A stretch of 64,000 bases of DNA from Psychrobacillus sp. OK032 (GTDB lineage Bacteria; Bacillota; Bacilli; Bacillales_A; Planococcaceae): the NCBI RefSeq assembly GCF_900111345.1, contig NZ_FOGY01000010.1:1-64000 (forward strand), given 5' to 3'. A model generated the notes under the pieces. That model saw only the letters and a program-made list of their open reading frames with translations, was not told where the DNA came from and searched no databases. The translations under genes were made by a program, and so were the position numbers. Below, in pieces: positions 8,552 to 21,226 of this stretch; positions within the stretch are counted from its first letter, which is position 1; every line of letters starts with the position of its first letter.

Positions 8552-9375
8552 AAATCATTCACCAATTCTTCTTCTGACATATGTTCTGCTACTAATGTAA
8601 TTCCTTGTTTCTTTAATAACCTAGAAATGTTCATCGCAAAAGGAAGATCTAATCCTAAATCGACTAACTCTTGTCCACGTTGGAAAATCTCTTCGGGCGT
8701 TCCTTCTGCATATTTGTTCCCTTGATTCATCATAATGACGCGATCAGCAAGCAAAGCTTCTTCCAAATCATGTGTAATGGATATAACAGTCAAATCTGTC
8801 TCTGCTCTAAGCTGTCGTACCGTAGAAAGTACTTCTTCCCTACCTTGTGGGTCTAACATAGAGGTCGCTTCGTCTAACAATAAAATTTTAGGCTGCAAAG
8901 CAATAGCTCCAGCAATAGCAACACGTTGTTTTTGCCCACCTGATAAATGATGTGGCTCACTATTCATAAAGTCGTTCATCTTCACTTTTACTAATGACTG
9001 TTTTACTCGTTCTACCATTTCCTCAAAAGGGACTCCGTTATTTTCTAATGCAAATGCAACATCATCTTGCACGGTTGCCCCCACAAATTGGTTATCCGGA
9101 TTTTGAAAAACCATTCCCATTTGTGAGCGTGTATCCCATAAACTTTGTTCGTCTAAAGCCTCTCCAAAAACTCGTACCTTTCCCGTCTGAGGAAATAGAA
9201 GACCATTCATTAAACGTGCAAGCGTCGATTTTCCTGACCCGTTATGACCGACAATCGCAACCCATTCTCCTTCGTAAACTGTATAGGATACATTATTTAC
9301 AGCAGGCCGTATGCTTTCATCTTCTTCTGTATATGTAAAAGTTACTTCTTGTAAAGAAATAATTTCGCGTTTCAT
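8527..9375 (-). CDS. ecfA1: ECF transporter ATPase EcfA1
   Basis: 282 residues. Walker A GHNGSGKST (about 43-51), VFQNPDNQFVGATV, signature LSGGQKQRVAIAG, and Walker B ILLLDEATSMLDP. The 'EATS' Walker B variant and the N-terminal YTEEDE insertion fit EcfA1 rather than EcfA2. First gene of ecfA1-ecfA2-ecfT-truA, after a repeat-bearing leader. Start ATG 9375 is preceded by AGAGGAGGTAAAGG. Confidence 0.95.
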   Translation of the reverse strand: MKREIISLQEVTFTYTEEDESIRPAVNNVSYTVYEGEWVAIVGHNGSGKSTLARLMNGLLFPQTGKVRVFGEALDEQSLWDTRSQMGMVFQNPDNQFVGATVQDDVAFALENNGVPFEEMVERVKQSLVKVKMNDFMNSEPHHLSGGQKQRVAIAGAIALQPKILLLDEATSMLDPQGREEVLSTVRQLRAETDLTVISITHDLEEALLADRVIMMNQGNKYAEGTPEEIFQRGQELVDLGLDLPFAMNISRLLKKQGITLVAEHMSEEELVNDLWTSHFNK

Positions 9376-9437
9376 CCTTTACCTCCTCTAGCTCATCTCA
9401 GCTAAACTAATACTCTTTACACTATATTACGACAAAT

Positions 9438-9540
9438 TAAAAAAGCGCGCACCTCATTTAGAGAAATGCGCTCTTCTATAACTTATTTCAAGATTGGCTG
9501 CTCAAGACCAATCCGAAAATGAGGTGCGTAGAGCTAGACG
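9438..9540 (-). repeat. structured terminator-like repeat upstream of ecfA1 (family II)
   Basis: On the minus strand the segment opens TCTAGCTCTACGC and contains a perfect 12-bp inverted repeat, CGCACCTCATTT (9528-9517) / AAATGAGGTGCG (9459-9448). Its loop holds a smaller ATTGG/CCAAT hairpin, and the 3' arm is followed by CGC and a T-rich run. The 5' motif TCTAGCTC(C/T)A is shared with segments at 40299 and 58930. It can form an intrinsic terminator between rplQ and ecfA1. With 9605-9648 it fills the 316-nt gap. Confidence 0.65.
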
Positions 9541-9604
9541 AGACGCAACTTATTAAGTCCGCTCATCGTAACACTCTGCTTTTATAATGTCGTATAAATC
9601 TGTT

Positions 9605-9648
9605 TGAAAAAAGAAGAGGGAGGTTAGAAATACCAACTTCCCTCTTCA
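9605..9648 (-). terminator. terminator after rplQ (end of the alpha operon)
   Basis: A stem of GAAGAGGGA(A)GTTGG with CTAACCTCCCTCTTC, carrying one mismatch and one wobble, followed by TTTTTTC on the minus strand. It lies about 45 nt after the rplQ stop. Confidence 0.88.
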
Positions 9649-9691
9649 ACTTTTCAAGTTAAATAGGACAGGCGTATAAACACCTATCAAA

Positions 9692-10072
9692 TTAAACTAA
9701 CTCTATTACTACAACTGGTGCTCCGTCTCCGCGACGAGGTCCAACTTTCATAATACGAGTATATCCGCCTTGACGATCTGCATAACGTGGTGCTACATCA
9801 TCAAACAACTTTTGCAATGCAAATACTGTTGTTTCATTACCTTCTTCATCAGTAGAAGTTGCTACTTCACGACGAATGTAAGATGCAGCTAAACGACGTG
9901 CATGTAAATCTCCGCGTTTACCTAAAGTGATCATTTTTTCAACGACAGAACGTAATTCTTTCGCGCGTGCTTCAGTTGTTTGAATACGCTCGTTAATGAT
10001 TAAGTCTGTTGTTAAGTCACGTAACATCGCTTTACGTTGAGAACTTGTACGTCCAAGTTTTCTGTAACCCAT
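9692..10072 (-). CDS. rplQ: 50S ribosomal protein L17
   Basis: 126 residues. Begins [20 protein letters not shown] as in all L17 and ends in the conserved [14 protein letters not shown]. It lies near the peptide exit side of the 50S subunit. Last gene of the alpha operon, 53 nt after rpoA. The middle has a [15 protein letters not shown] stretch; total length is slightly above the 120 of B. subtilis. Confidence 0.97.
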   Translation of the reverse strand: MGYRKLGRTSSQRKAMLRDLTTDLIINERIQTTEARAKELRSVVEKMITLGKRGDLHARRLAASYIRREVATSTDEEGNETTVFALQKLFDDVAPRYADRQGGYTRIMKVGPRRGDGAPVVVIELV

Positions 10073-10125
10073 GGATGTTTCCCTCCTTTGGTGAATAGTT
10101 CAAATCTAGCTATATCAAAAGTCGC

Positions 10126-11070
10126 TTAGTCTTCTTTACGTAATCCTAAGCCAAGCTCATCTAACTTCGCTCTTACTTCTTCTAAAGATTTACGTCCTAG
10201 GTTTCTTACTTTCATCATGTCGTCTTCTGATTTGCTTGCAAGCTCAAGTACAGTATTAATACCAGCGCGTTTTAAGCAATTATAAGAACGAACAGAAAGA
10301 TCAAGCTCTTCGATAGTCATCTCTAATACTTTCTCTTTTTGATCTTCTTCTTTTTCGACCATGATTTCAGCAGTTTGTGCCTCGTCTGTCATCCCTACGA
10401 AAATGTTCAAGTGCTCTGTTAAAATTTTAGCTCCAAGCGAAATCGCCTCTTTAGGACCGGTGCTGCCATCTGTCCACACATCAAGAGTTAATTTGTCGTA
10501 GTTAGACGATTGCCCAACACGAGTATTCTCCACTTGAAAATTAACGCGTGAAACTGGAGTATAAATAGAGTCGATCGGGATTACGCCGATAGGAAGATCC
10601 TCACGTTTGTTTTGATCAGCAGGAGTGTAGCCACGGCCACGACCTGCGTACATACGCATACGGAAATGACCATTTTTGCCGATAGTTGCAATATAGAGTT
10701 CTGGATTTAATATCTCAACATCACTGTCATGTGTAATGTCAGCAGCTGTTATCGTTCCTTCTCCTTTTACATCAATCTCAATGACTTTTTCTTCATCAGA
10801 GTAGATTTTCAAAGCTAGCTTTTTCACATTCATAATAATAGATGCAACATCTTCCACTACGCCTTCAATAGTTGAAAACTCATGTAAAACGCCATCAATT
10901 TGAATAGAAGTAACTGCAGCTCCTGGTAAAGAAGACAGAAGGATACGACGTAAAGAATTACCCAAAGTATTTCCATAGCCACGTTCTAGCGGTTCTACAA
11001 CAAATTTACCAAACTTGGTATTTTCGCTGATTTCTACACTTTCAATCTTTGGTTTTTCGATTTCGATCAT
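10126..11070 (-). CDS. rpoA: RNA polymerase alpha subunit
   Basis: 314 residues, the usual length. The N-terminal dimerisation domain includes [26 protein letters not shown]. An acidic linker (EKEEDQKEK) leads to the C-terminal domain [20 protein letters not shown] and [11 protein letters not shown], which binds UP-element DNA and activators. It lies between rpsK and rplQ as in other Firmicutes. A 136-nt spacer separates it from rpsK with nothing recognisable except the ribosome site. Confidence 0.98.
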   Translation of the reverse strand: MIEIEKPKIESVEISENTKFGKFVVEPLERGYGNTLGNSLRRILLSSLPGAAVTSIQIDGVLHEFSTIEGVVEDVASIIMNVKKLALKIYSDEEKVIEIDVKGEGTITAADITHDSDVEILNPELYIATIGKNGHFRMRMYAGRGRGYTPADQNKREDLPIGVIPIDSIYTPVSRVNFQVENTRVGQSSNYDKLTLDVWTDGSTGPKEAISLGAKILTEHLNIFVGMTDEAQTAEIMVEKEEDQKEKVLEMTIEELDLSVRSYNCLKRAGINTVLELASKSEDDMMKVRNLGRKSLEEVRAKLDELGLGLRKED

Positions 11071-11206
11071 TCCAATTTACCCTCCCTCAAAACATCGAAT
11101 GTATAGGTTCTTTCCATCATGAATTCGATCGTATAACTGGTTGCTTATTTGAACAACCTCAGTCTGTACAATAAATGATGTTCTCAAACGTGTTGAGTTG
11201 CACCTT

Positions 11207-11614
<408 letters not shown>

Positions 11615-11621
11615 TTACCGA

Positions 11622-11987
11622 TTATTTTTTCTTGTTAGCGACTGTTTTACGTGGACCTTTACGAGTACGTGCATTGTTCTTCGTGTTTTGTCCGCGTACA
11701 GGTAAGCCGCGACGGTGACGGATACCACGGAAAGATCCGATTTCCATCAAACGTTTAATGTTTAGTGATACTTCACGACGAAGGTCACCTTCTACTTTGT
11801 ATACACCGATTTGTTCACGGATTTTGTTTAACTCGTCTTCTGTTAGATCACGAACTCGTGTCGATTCAGAAATACCAGCTTCTACTAGTACTTTTTGTGC
11901 AGTAGTTTTACCAATTCCGAAAATGTATGTTAATGCAATAACAACGCGTTTATCGCGTGGAATGTCAACACCAGCAATACGTGCCAT
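11622..11987 (-). CDS. rpsM: 30S ribosomal protein S13
   Basis: 121 residues. [26 protein letters not shown] at the start and [19 protein letters not shown] near the end, whose basic tail touches P-site tRNA and bridges to the 50S. Follows rpmJ by 23 nt. Confidence 0.98.
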   Translation of the reverse strand: MARIAGVDIPRDKRVVIALTYIFGIGKTTAQKVLVEAGISESTRVRDLTEDELNKIREQIGVYKVEGDLRREVSLNIKRLMEIGSFRGIRHRRGLPVRGQNTKNNARTRKGPRKTVANKKK

Positions 11988-12010
11988 ATGTGTCGTGCAC
12001 CTCCTTCTAA

Positions 12011-12124
<114 letters not shown>

Positions 12125-12161
12125 CTAACCCAACCTCCTTAGTAGTCCGGAGTGCAAAAGA

Positions 12162-12380
12162 TTATTTAAAACGGTACGTGATACGACCGCGAGTTAAATC
12201 GTAAGGAGAAAGTTCAATTGTGACTTTATCTCCAGGTAAAATGCGGATAAAGTGCATACGAATTTTACCCGATACATGCGCAAGTATCGTATGACCGTTT
12301 TCTAATTCTACCTTAAACATCGCGTTTGGCAAAGTCTCAACAACTGTTCCTTCGACTTCAATTACATCATCTTTCGCCAT
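12162..12380 (-). CDS. infA: translation initiation factor IF-1
   Basis: 72 residues, the S1/OB-fold factor that occupies the 30S A site during initiation. Sequence [20 protein letters not shown] and [22 protein letters not shown] is diagnostic. ATG at 12380 has AAGGGAG 9 nt upstream; a TTG one codon earlier is less likely. Normally map lies just upstream; here only a relic does. Confidence 0.97.
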   Translation of the reverse strand: MAKDDVIEVEGTVVETLPNAMFKVELENGHTILAHVSGKIRMHFIRILPGDKVTIELSPYDLTRGRITYRFK

Positions 12381-12624
12381 CAACCCTGTCTCCCTTCTAT
12401 ATACAAATCAGGTTCTCATCACTACTCAAACGTAATTTGCTTTAGTATAGCCTCAAATAGAACGAAACTATTCGATCAAGCATATGTTTGGAAATCATGA
12501 GAGATGTTCGAAAGACACTCGTAAGGTTTCGCTTTTTGCAATCCACGGAGTAGACTGACTGGTAGAAACCCGTCTCCCTCATGTCAACATGTTCGTACGA
12601 ATGTGTTGGATGAGTTCCATAGTA

Positions 12625-12795
12625 CCCGTTCGTTACATAGATGCTTCCACGAAACCCATTATACCCTTTCAGAAGTTAAAATGCACGTGGACTAGGGGGT
12701 CCTCGTTATGGATGCATTTCAATTCATCCAGTTCGTATACCGGGCGCAATATGCTTTTGCAGCTCTCGAAAAAAAACGTCTTCGTTCTTATGCAT
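12625..12795 (-). pseudogene. map: relic of map (methionine aminopeptidase)
   Basis: The 450-nt gap between adk and infA holds map in B. subtilis. On the minus strand two blocks match the N-terminal part of type I methionine aminopeptidase: LQKHIAPGIRT (12762-12730, compare LKKHIKPGIST) and KGYNGFRGSI (12669-12640, identical to the family sequence). They lie in the same frame exactly 20 codons apart, the spacing in B. subtilis Map, but that interval contains in-frame TGA and two TAA codons and the rest is unrecognisable. No Shine-Dalgarno or open frame remains. A working Map must be encoded elsewhere. The remainder of 12384-12836 shows nothing I can name. Confidence 0.8.
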
Positions 12796-12836
12796 AGTGC
12801 CCGGGTATTCAGTCGTCTGCGACAGGCACCGGGCTA

Positions 12837-13514
<678 letters not shown>

Positions 13515-13555
13515 TTATAGATTTTTAGGAACATAAACCGTTCCTAAAAACCATA

Positions 13556-14848
13556 TTATTTCATAAAGCCTTTATAGTGACGTTTAACTAATTGTGATTC
13601 CAATTGTTTCATCGACTCTAACGCAACCCCAACAACAATAAGTAAGCTGGTTCCACCAATTTGCGCTGATTGCGGTAGCCCCGCAAACTTAACAAATAGT
13701 AGAGGCATAATAGAAATTAATGCTAAGAAGATAGCGCCGATAAAAGTTAAGCGATATAATACGCTAGTCAAATAATTTTGTGTGTTTATACCTGGACGAA
13801 TCCCCGGAATATACGCACCTTGCTTTTTCAAATTGTCCGCTACATTTTCTGGATTCACTTGAATGAAAGCATAGAAGTAGGTAAACGCAACAATTAAAGC
13901 AATGTAAATAATCATACCAATAGGTTGTGTATAATCTAATGCTCTCGTTATGAAATCAGTCGTACTATTCTGTCCGAAAAACAAAACAAGTGACTGAGGT
14001 GCCATAAGAAAAGCAGAGGCAAAGATTACCGGAATTACTCCCGCTGCATTTACTTTTAAAGGCAAGTGCGTTTGTTGACCACCCGTTTGGGCTGTGCCAG
14101 CAACACGTTTTGCATATTGGATTGGTATTTTACGCAACGCTTGTTGAACATAAATGACTCCAACCGTAACAGCAATAATTGCCAAAAGTAGTAATAAGAC
14201 AATAACGATATTGATAAATAATGCTTCTCCGGCACCATCTATAAATTGCGCATACACTTGGTTAACTGCGTTTGGAATAGCAGCTGCGATACCAGCGAAG
14301 ATAATAATAGAAATACCATTACCAACACCTTTTGCAGTAATCTGTTCTCCCAACCACATTAAAAATGCGGTACCTGCAGTTAATACAATTGCAATAACAA
14401 TGTAATTTAGGATGCCTTCTTCTTTTATTAAAGAACCGCCATACATACGGTTAAAACCATATGACATTGCAATTGCTTGAATAAAAGCTAAAACAATGGT
14501 GAAGTAACGTGTGAATTGAGCAAGTTTACGTCTTCCAACTTCTCCTTGCTTAGCCCACTCCGTAAACTTCGGTACAACATCCATTTGCAACAATTGAACA
14601 ATAATGGAAGCTGTGATGTATGGCATGATACCCATTGCTAAAATAGAAAAGTTAGCAAGTGCTCCACCACCAAATGTATTTAAGAAACCAATCAAACCTA
14701 ATTGATCTGTTTGCTTCAATACATCTGCATCGACGTAAGGTACTGGAACGAATGTCCCAAGACGAAAGACGATTAACATCAATAAAGTAAAAATGATTTT
14801 ATTTCGAATATCTCGCACACGCATAAAGTTGGAGATTGTCTGAAACAT
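13556..14848 (-). CDS. secY: SecY, protein translocase channel
   Basis: 430 residues with ten hydrophobic segments, beginning [25 protein letters not shown]. It forms the membrane channel with SecE (encoded at 48091) and SecG and receives substrates from SecA and ribosomes. Conserved loops RKLAQFTRYFT and PIQYAKRVAGTAQTGGQQTHLPLKVNAAGVIP, the ribosome/SecA-binding loops, are present. Its ATG overlaps the rplO stop. Confidence 0.98.
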   Translation of the reverse strand: MFQTISNFMRVRDIRNKIIFTLLMLIVFRLGTFVPVPYVDADVLKQTDQLGLIGFLNTFGGGALANFSILAMGIMPYITASIIVQLLQMDVVPKFTEWAKQGEVGRRKLAQFTRYFTIVLAFIQAIAMSYGFNRMYGGSLIKEEGILNYIVIAIVLTAGTAFLMWLGEQITAKGVGNGISIIIFAGIAAAIPNAVNQVYAQFIDGAGEALFINIVIVLLLLLAIIAVTVGVIYVQQALRKIPIQYAKRVAGTAQTGGQQTHLPLKVNAAGVIPVIFASAFLMAPQSLVLFFGQNSTTDFITRALDYTQPIGMIIYIALIVAFTYFYAFIQVNPENVADNLKKQGAYIPGIRPGINTQNYLTSVLYRLTFIGAIFLALISIMPLLFVKFAGLPQSAQIGGTSLLIVVGVALESMKQLESQLVKRHYKGFMK

Positions 14849-15288
14849 TAAACCACCTCAGTTTGTCCGCCAGCATTCTCGATTGCTTCTTTAGCTGACG
14901 CAGAAAATTTGTGAGCTTTAACAGATAGTTTCTTATCAAGAGTTCCATTACCTAGAATCTTAATACCAGATTTCTCATTACTCACAACACCTGTTTCAAT
15001 TAATAGAGCAGGTGTTATTTCTGTGCCTTCTTCGAAACGATTTAATGTATCAAGGTTCACAATTGCAAATTCTTTACGGTTAATGTTCGTGAATCCACGT
15101 TTTGGTAGACGACGGAACAATGGGTTTTGACCGCCCTCAAATCCTGGACGAACTCCACCGCCCGAACGAGAATTTTGACCTTTATGACCTCTACCTGCAG
15201 TTTTACCATTACCAGAACCGGTACCACGACCTACGCGGTTACGTGTAGAACGAGATCCTTCTGCTGGTTTTAACTCATGAAGTTTCAT
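14848..15288 (-). CDS. rplO: 50S ribosomal protein L15
   Basis: 146 residues. [22 protein letters not shown] then a Gly/Arg-rich extension ([20 protein letters not shown]) that penetrates 23S rRNA, and a globular C-terminus. 1-nt overlap with secY suggests coupling. Confidence 0.98.
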   Translation of the reverse strand: MKLHELKPAEGSRSTRNRVGRGTGSGNGKTAGRGHKGQNSRSGGGVRPGFEGGQNPLFRRLPKRGFTNINRKEFAIVNLDTLNRFEEGTEITPALLIETGVVSNEKSGIKILGNGTLDKKLSVKAHKFSASAKEAIENAGGQTEVV

Positions 15289-15320
15289 ATGGTGGCACCT
15301 CCTTATTCTTAAAATAAACC

Positions 15321-15503
15321 TTAAATTTCTTTGACAGTTACTAAGTGAGCTACTTTGCCAACCATCCCGCGGATAGCAACATTGTCTTGGTGCTCAACTG
15401 TTTGATGCATTTTACGTAATCCAAGGGCTTCAGCTGTTTTGCGTTGATTTGGTTTTGTACCAATCAAGCTTTTAGTAAGGGTGATTTCTAATTTAGTTGC
15501 CAT
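15321..15503 (-). CDS. rpmD: 50S ribosomal protein L30
   Basis: 60 residues from the ATG at 15503 (AAGGGGGGAAA about 9 nt upstream); a TTG two codons earlier lies too close. [20 protein letters not shown] and [10 protein letters not shown] are typical. Between rpsE and rplO. Confidence 0.96.
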   Translation of the reverse strand: MATKLEITLTKSLIGTKPNQRKTAEALGLRKMHQTVEHQDNVAIRGMVGKVAHLVTVKEI

Positions 15504-15518
15504 TGTCAATTTCCCCCC

Positions 15519-16019
15519 TTATCCTAACAGTTCTTCTACTGATTTACCACGTAATTTAGCAACGTCCTCAGCACGTTTTAGTTCTGTTAAACCTTGAATT
15601 GTAGCACGAACCATGTTAATAGGTGTGTTAGATCCAAGTGATTTAGAAAGAATGTCTGTGATACCTGCTAATTCTAGAACCGCACGAACTGGTCCACCAG
15701 CGATAACTCCTGTACCAGGTGCAGCTGGTTTAACTAAAACAGATCCAGCTCCGAAGCGACCAATAATTTGGTGAGGTGTAGTTCCTCCAACTCTTGGTAC
15801 TTCTACTAAGTTTTTCTTTGCATCTTCAACTGCTTTACGGATTGCATCTGGAACCTCTTGAGCTTTACCAGTACCAAATCCAACATGACCGTCTTTATCT
15901 CCTACTACTACTAGTGCAGTAAAACGGAAACGACGTCCACCTTTTACAACTTTAGCAACACGGTTAATCGTTACTACGCGTTCTTCAAGTTCAAGTTTGT
16001 TTGGGTCAATACCACGCAT
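15519..16019 (-). CDS. rpsE: 30S ribosomal protein S5
   Basis: 166 residues. [19 protein letters not shown] in the loop where spectinomycin-resistance changes fall (wild-type here), [15 protein letters not shown] and [19 protein letters not shown]. Helps decoding accuracy and mRNA unwinding at the entry tunnel. Confidence 0.98.
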   Translation of the reverse strand: MRGIDPNKLELEERVVTINRVAKVVKGGRRFRFTALVVVGDKDGHVGFGTGKAQEVPDAIRKAVEDAKKNLVEVPRVGGTTPHQIIGRFGAGSVLVKPAAPGTGVIAGGPVRAVLELAGITDILSKSLGSNTPINMVRATIQGLTELKRAEDVAKLRGKSVEELLG

Positions 16020-16040
16020 GAAATATGTCCCTCCTTCTTC

Positions 16041-16409
16041 TTAAAATTCTAAGCCGTTTTCACGTGCAGCTTCAGCTAACGCTTTAACACGTCCATGATA
16101 TAAGTAACCGCCACGGTCGAATACAACAGATTTGATGTTCTTTTCAACAGCGCGTTTTGCGATAGTTTCACCGATTAATGTAGCAGCTTCAAGATTTCCA
16201 GCTGTACCATTAAAGTCTTTATCCATAGTAGACGCACTTACGATTGTTACACCTTGTGAATCATCGATAAGTTGTGCGTAAATATGTTTATTAGAACGGA
16301 ATACATTTAAACGAGGACGTTCAGTAGTACCCGTGATTTTTGTACGAACACGTGCATGACGTTTCTTACGAACTTGATTTTTGTCTTGTTTCGTAATCAC
16401 AGTGGTCAC
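16041..16409 (-). CDS. rplR: 50S ribosomal protein L18
   Basis: 122 residues. [35 protein letters not shown] and [20 protein letters not shown]. Binds 5S rRNA together with L5. Confidence 0.98.
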   Translation of the reverse strand: MTTVITKQDKNQVRKKRHARVRTKITGTTERPRLNVFRSNKHIYAQLIDDSQGVTIVSASTMDKDFNGTAGNLEAATLIGETIAKRAVEKNIKSVVFDRGGYLYHGRVKALAEAARENGLEF

Positions 16410-16430
16410 TCCTTTCTAATGCGAAATGCA

Positions 16431-16970
16431 TTATTTACCTGTTTTACCTTCTTTGCGGCGTACAACTTCGCCTTCGTAACGAATACCTTTACCTTTATAA
16501 GGCTCTGGTGGACGAACTTGACGAATGTTAGATGCTAAAGCACCAACACGTTCTTTGTTAATTCCGCGAACGATAATTTTTGTATTAGAAGGAACTTCAA
16601 CTACTACTCCGTCTTCAGGTGTGAATTCAACTGGATGAGAGTATCCTACGTTAAGTACAAGTTTAGTTCCTTGTAGTTGCGCACGATAACCTACCCCAAC
16701 TAATTCAAGTCCACGTTCGAATCCTTGAGATACACCAGTGACCATATTTGCTAATAAAGCACGTGTTGTACCGTGGATTGTACGGTGATCTTTAGACTCT
16801 GAAGGACGTACTAAAGTAATTATATTACCTTCTTGCTCAATTTTAATATCTTGGTTAAAAGAATTTGTTAATTCACCTTTTGGTCCTTTTACTACTACTG
16901 TATTATCAGCGCTAACTGTAACAGTAACATCTGCAGGAACCTCTATTGGTTTTTTACCTACTCGAGACAT
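16431..16970 (-). CDS. rplF: 50S ribosomal protein L6
   Basis: 179 residues. [19 protein letters not shown] at the start, two repeated L6 domains, and [16 protein letters not shown] near the end. Lies by the factor-binding site of the 50S. Confidence 0.98.
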   Translation of the reverse strand: MSRVGKKPIEVPADVTVTVSADNTVVVKGPKGELTNSFNQDIKIEQEGNIITLVRPSESKDHRTIHGTTRALLANMVTGVSQGFERGLELVGVGYRAQLQGTKLVLNVGYSHPVEFTPEDGVVVEVPSNTKIIVRGINKERVGALASNIRQVRPPEPYKGKGIRYEGEVVRRKEGKTGK

Positions 16971-17000
16971 TTTGTTGCACCTCCATTCGTTTGTTGATTA

Positions 17001-17399
17001 TTACCAAACGTAAGCTACGATTTCTCCGCCAACTTGTTTAGCGCGAGCTTCTTTATCTGTTAATAAACCATTTGAAGTAGAAACTAAAGCAATTCCTAAA
17101 CCGTTTAGTACTTTAGGCACTTCGTTTGTTTTTGCGTAAACGCGTAGACCAGGTTTTGAAATACGTTTCAAACCAGTAATAACGCGCTCGTCGTTTTGAC
17201 CATATTTTAAGAAGATACGGATGATACCTTGTTTGCTATCTTCTACTAATTCTACATCACGTACGAAACCTTCGCGTTTTAGAATTTCAGCGATATCCTT
17301 TTTCATGTTTGAAGCAGGAACTTCCAATTTCTCGTGACGAACCATGTTAGCATTACGAATGCGTGTAAGCATATCTGCAATTGGATCTGACATTGTCAT
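17001..17399 (-). CDS. rpsH: 30S ribosomal protein S8
   Basis: 132 residues. [28 protein letters not shown] and [22 protein letters not shown]. Central-domain assembly protein; in E. coli it represses the spc operon. The start MTMSDP matches the MVMTDP of B. subtilis. Confidence 0.98.
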   Translation of the reverse strand: MTMSDPIADMLTRIRNANMVRHEKLEVPASNMKKDIAEILKREGFVRDVELVEDSKQGIIRIFLKYGQNDERVITGLKRISKPGLRVYAKTNEVPKVLNGLGIALVSTSNGLLTDKEARAKQVGGEIVAYVW

Positions 17400-17429
17400 T
17401 ACATTTACCTCCTTCCCATTTATAGGGGT

Positions 17430-17633
<204 letters not shown>

Positions 17634-18173
17634 TTACTTTTGGAATGGCATACCGAATTGTGTTAATAACTCACGAGCTTCTTCGTCAGAGTTCGCAGTT
17701 GTTACAATTACGATGTCCATACCGCGTACTTTCGAAACTTTATCATAATCGATTTCAGGGAAGATTAATTGCTCTTTTACTCCAAGAGTGTAGTTACCGC
17801 GACCGTCGAATGCTTTTTTAGAAACACCACGGAAGTCACGTACACGTGGAAGAGAAATAGCGATTAATTTGTCCAAGAAGTCATACATACGCTCGCCGCG
17901 TAGTGTAACTTTTGCTCCGATTGGCATACCTTCACGAAGACGGAAACCAGCGATCGATTTTTTAGCTTTCGTAACTACAGGTTTTTGACCTGAAATGATT
18001 TGTAATTCTTCTACAGCAGCGTCAAGTGCTTTTGTATTAGAAACAGCATCACCAACACCCATATTGATAACGATTTTATCAACTTTAGGTACTTGCATTA
18101 CTGAGTTATATTCAAACTTGCTCATTAGAGCAGGAGAAACTTCCTTAAGATACTTTTCTTTTAGGCGGTTCAT
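17634..18173 (-). CDS. rplE: 50S ribosomal protein L5
   Basis: 179 residues. [38 protein letters not shown] and [16 protein letters not shown]. Binds 5S rRNA and contacts P-site tRNA and S13. Confidence 0.98.
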   Translation of the reverse strand: MNRLKEKYLKEVSPALMSKFEYNSVMQVPKVDKIVINMGVGDAVSNTKALDAAVEELQIISGQKPVVTKAKKSIAGFRLREGMPIGAKVTLRGERMYDFLDKLIAISLPRVRDFRGVSKKAFDGRGNYTLGVKEQLIFPEIDYDKVSKVRGMDIVIVTTANSDEEARELLTQFGMPFQK

Positions 18174-18196
18174 GTGTGTACCTCCCTTCTGTTTAC

Positions 18197-18505
18197 TTAT
18201 TTAATAATTTCACCGGATTTTTTCGCAACACGAACTTTTTTGCCATCTTCTACTTTATAACCTACGCGAGTCGGCTCGCCAGTTTTAGGGTCGATTAACA
18301 TAACATTCGATACGTGGATTGCAGCCTCTTGGCTTACAATTCCTCCTTGCGGATTAACTTGGTTTGGCTTCATATGTTTTTTGATGATGTTTACACCTTC
18401 AACTAACACACGGTCTTTCTTAGGGAAAGCTGTAAGGATAACACCTGTTTTCCCTTTGTCTTTACCTGAGATTACCATTACTTTGTCGCCTTTTTTAACA
18501 TGCAT
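18197..18505 (-). CDS. rplX: 50S ribosomal protein L24
   Basis: 102 residues with an N-terminal KOW motif ([20 protein letters not shown]). Early assembly initiator at the 5' part of 23S rRNA. 36 nt after rplN. Confidence 0.98.
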   Translation of the reverse strand: MHVKKGDKVMVISGKDKGKTGVILTAFPKKDRVLVEGVNIIKKHMKPNQVNPQGGIVSQEAAIHVSNVMLIDPKTGEPTRVGYKVEDGKKVRVAKKSGEIIK

Positions 18506-18541
18506 TCTGTCGCACCTCCTTGATTGGCACTTTCATGTAAA

Positions 18542-18910
18542 TTAAAGAACTTCTGGAGCTAAAGATACGATTTTCATGAAGTTGCTGTCACGTAGTTCAC
18601 GAGCAACTGGTCCGAAAATACGAGTTCCACGCGGTCCTTTATCGTCTTTGATAATAACACATGCGTTTTCATCAAATTTGATATAAGTCCCGTCTTTACG
18701 GCGTACGCCGCTTTTAGTGCGAACGATTACAGCTTTAACGACGTCACCTTTCTTGACAACGCCACCTGGTGTTGCTTTCTTAACTGTACATACAACGATA
18801 TCGCCGATATTAGCAGTTTTACGTCCAGTACCACCAAGTACTTTAATAGTTAAAACTTCACGTGCACCTGAGTTGTCTGCAACTTTCATACGAGTTTCTT
18901 GTTGGATCAC
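18542..18910 (-). CDS. rplN: 50S ribosomal protein L14
   Basis: 122 residues from a GTG at 18910 (GGGAGGTTACC upstream). [19 protein letters not shown] and [17 protein letters not shown]. Sits at the subunit interface and binds the RsfS silencing factor. Confidence 0.98.
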   Translation of the reverse strand: MIQQETRMKVADNSGAREVLTIKVLGGTGRKTANIGDIVVCTVKKATPGGVVKKGDVVKAVIVRTKSGVRRKDGTYIKFDENACVIIKDDKGPRGTRIFGPVARELRDSNFMKIVSLAPEVL

Positions 18911-18954
18911 TTAGGTAACCTCCCTTCGGAATAATATAGTTCCGAAATTTATTA

Positions 18955-19218
18955 TTAGATAATAACCGCTTTTTCTACAACTTCCAATAAACGGAATCGT
19001 TTTGTAGCTGATAACGGACGAGTTTCCATGATACGCACGATATCACCGATTTGGGCTACGTTTTGCTCATCATGAGTTTTGAATTTTTTAGAATACTTAA
19101 CACGTTTACCGTATAACTTATGCTTTTTATGAGTTTCAACTAAAACAGTAATTGTTTTGTCCATTTTGTCCGAAACTACACGGCCTGTGTATACTTTGCG
19201 TTGATTACGCTCAGTCAT
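18955..19218 (-). CDS. rpsQ: 30S ribosomal protein S17
   Basis: 87 residues. [22 protein letters not shown] and [23 protein letters not shown]-fold protein binding the 5' domain of 16S rRNA. Confidence 0.98.
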   Translation of the reverse strand: MTERNQRKVYTGRVVSDKMDKTITVLVETHKKHKLYGKRVKYSKKFKTHDEQNVAQIGDIVRIMETRPLSATKRFRLLEVVEKAVII

Positions 19219-19236
19219 GCCTGAAAACCTCCTTTA

Positions 19237-19861
<625 letters not shown>

Positions 19862-19862
19862 A

Positions 19863-20519
19863 TTATTTGCCTCCTTCCTCAGAGTTCTTCTTCACTGGAA
19901 GGACTTCCCCACGATAGATCCATACTTTAACGCCTAGCTTACCATAAGTAGTGTCAGCTTCAGCATGTGCGTAATCAATGTCAGCACGTAAAGTATGAAG
20001 TGGTACAGTTCCTTCACTATAGTGTTCAGCACGCGCGATGTCAGCGCCGCCAAGACGTCCAGATACTTGAGTTTTAATACCTTTAGCGCCTGCACGCATT
20101 GTGCGTTGAATTGCTTGTTTTTGAGCACGACGGAAAGATACGCGGCCTTCTAATTGACGTGCGATACTTTCTGCTACTAATTTAGCATCTAAGTCAGCTC
20201 TTTTAATCTCAACAATGTTGATGTGTACACGCTTGCCAGTAAGTTCGTTTAAGTGTTTACGAAGTGCTTCGACTTCAGTACCACCTTTACCGATTACCAT
20301 ACCTGGTTTCGCAGTGTGAATTGTTATGTTAACACGTTTAGCAGCACGTTCGATTTCTACAGTAGAAACAGATGCATCATTTAAACGAGTTTCAATGTGT
20401 TTACGAATTTTCAAGTCTTCGTGAAGTAGAGTTGCATAGTCTTTACCAGCGTACCATTTTGACTCCCAGTCACGAATAATACCTACTCGTAATCCTATTG
20501 GATGTACTTTTTGACCCAC
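19863..20519 (-). CDS. rpsC: 30S ribosomal protein S3
   Basis: 218 residues. [20 protein letters not shown], the KH domain with [14 protein letters not shown], and a C-terminal S3 domain. Forms part of the mRNA entry tunnel. 3 nt after rplV. Confidence 0.98.
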   Translation of the reverse strand: MGQKVHPIGLRVGIIRDWESKWYAGKDYATLLHEDLKIRKHIETRLNDASVSTVEIERAAKRVNITIHTAKPGMVIGKGGTEVEALRKHLNELTGKRVHINIVEIKRADLDAKLVAESIARQLEGRVSFRRAQKQAIQRTMRAGAKGIKTQVSGRLGGADIARAEHYSEGTVPLHTLRADIDYAHAEADTTYGKLGVKVWIYRGEVLPVKKNSEEGGK

Positions 20520-20522
20520 GAA

Positions 20523-20867
20523 TTATCCCTCCTTCTTCTCAGATACCACTACAGTGATGTGGCTAGTACGTTTGTTGATCGCACTTGCACGACCTTGTGC
20601 ACGTGGACGGAAACGTTTTAGTGTTGGACCTTCGTCAACAAAAATTTCGGAAACAACTAAGTTGTTAATGTCTAAATCATAATTGTGCTCAGCGTTCGCA
20701 ACTGCAGATTTCAATACTTTCTCAACAACAGGTGATGCTGTTTTAGGAGTAAGTTGTAAAATTGCAACTGCTTCACCAACTTGCTTACCTCTGATTAAAT
20801 CAACGACTAATCTTACTTTACGAGGAGCAATGCGCACCGTTTTAGCAATAGCTTTTGCTTGTGACAT
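20523..20867 (-). CDS. rplV: 50S ribosomal protein L22
   Basis: 114 residues. [21 protein letters not shown] and the exit-tunnel hairpin region [15 protein letters not shown]. Macrolide-resistance changes fall in that loop; it looks wild-type here. Confidence 0.98.
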   Translation of the reverse strand: MSQAKAIAKTVRIAPRKVRLVVDLIRGKQVGEAVAILQLTPKTASPVVEKVLKSAVANAEHNYDLDINNLVVSEIFVDEGPTLKRFRPRAQGRASAINKRTSHITVVVSEKKEG

Positions 20868-20887
20868 TTGAATGACCTCCTCTCAAA

Positions 20888-21166
20888 TTAGCGTCTTGTT
20901 TTCTTATCATCTGCACCATGACTTTTATAAGCGCGTGTTGGTGCAAACTCGCCTAGTTTATGACCTACCATATCTTCAGTCACGTATACTGGAACATGTT
21001 TACGTCCATCATATACTGCGATTGTTAATCCGATAAAAGTAGGGAAAATTGTCGAACGGCGAGACCAAGTCTTAATCACTTGTTTTTTCTCAGAATCCTT
21101 TTGTGCATCGACCTTTTTAAGTAAATGATCGTCTGCGAAAGGTCCTTTTTTCAAGCTACGACCCAT
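20888..21166 (-). CDS. rpsS: 30S ribosomal protein S19
   Basis: 92 residues. [20 protein letters not shown] and [24 protein letters not shown]. 30S head protein that pairs with S13. Confidence 0.98.
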   Translation of the reverse strand: MGRSLKKGPFADDHLLKKVDAQKDSEKKQVIKTWSRRSTIFPTFIGLTIAVYDGRKHVPVYVTEDMVGHKLGEFAPTRAYKSHGADDKKTRR

Positions 21167-21226
21167 GCTGAATCCTCCCTTTCGTGATTACACCACGGTC
21201 CGTTCTTTGAACCGTAGTAAATCACA

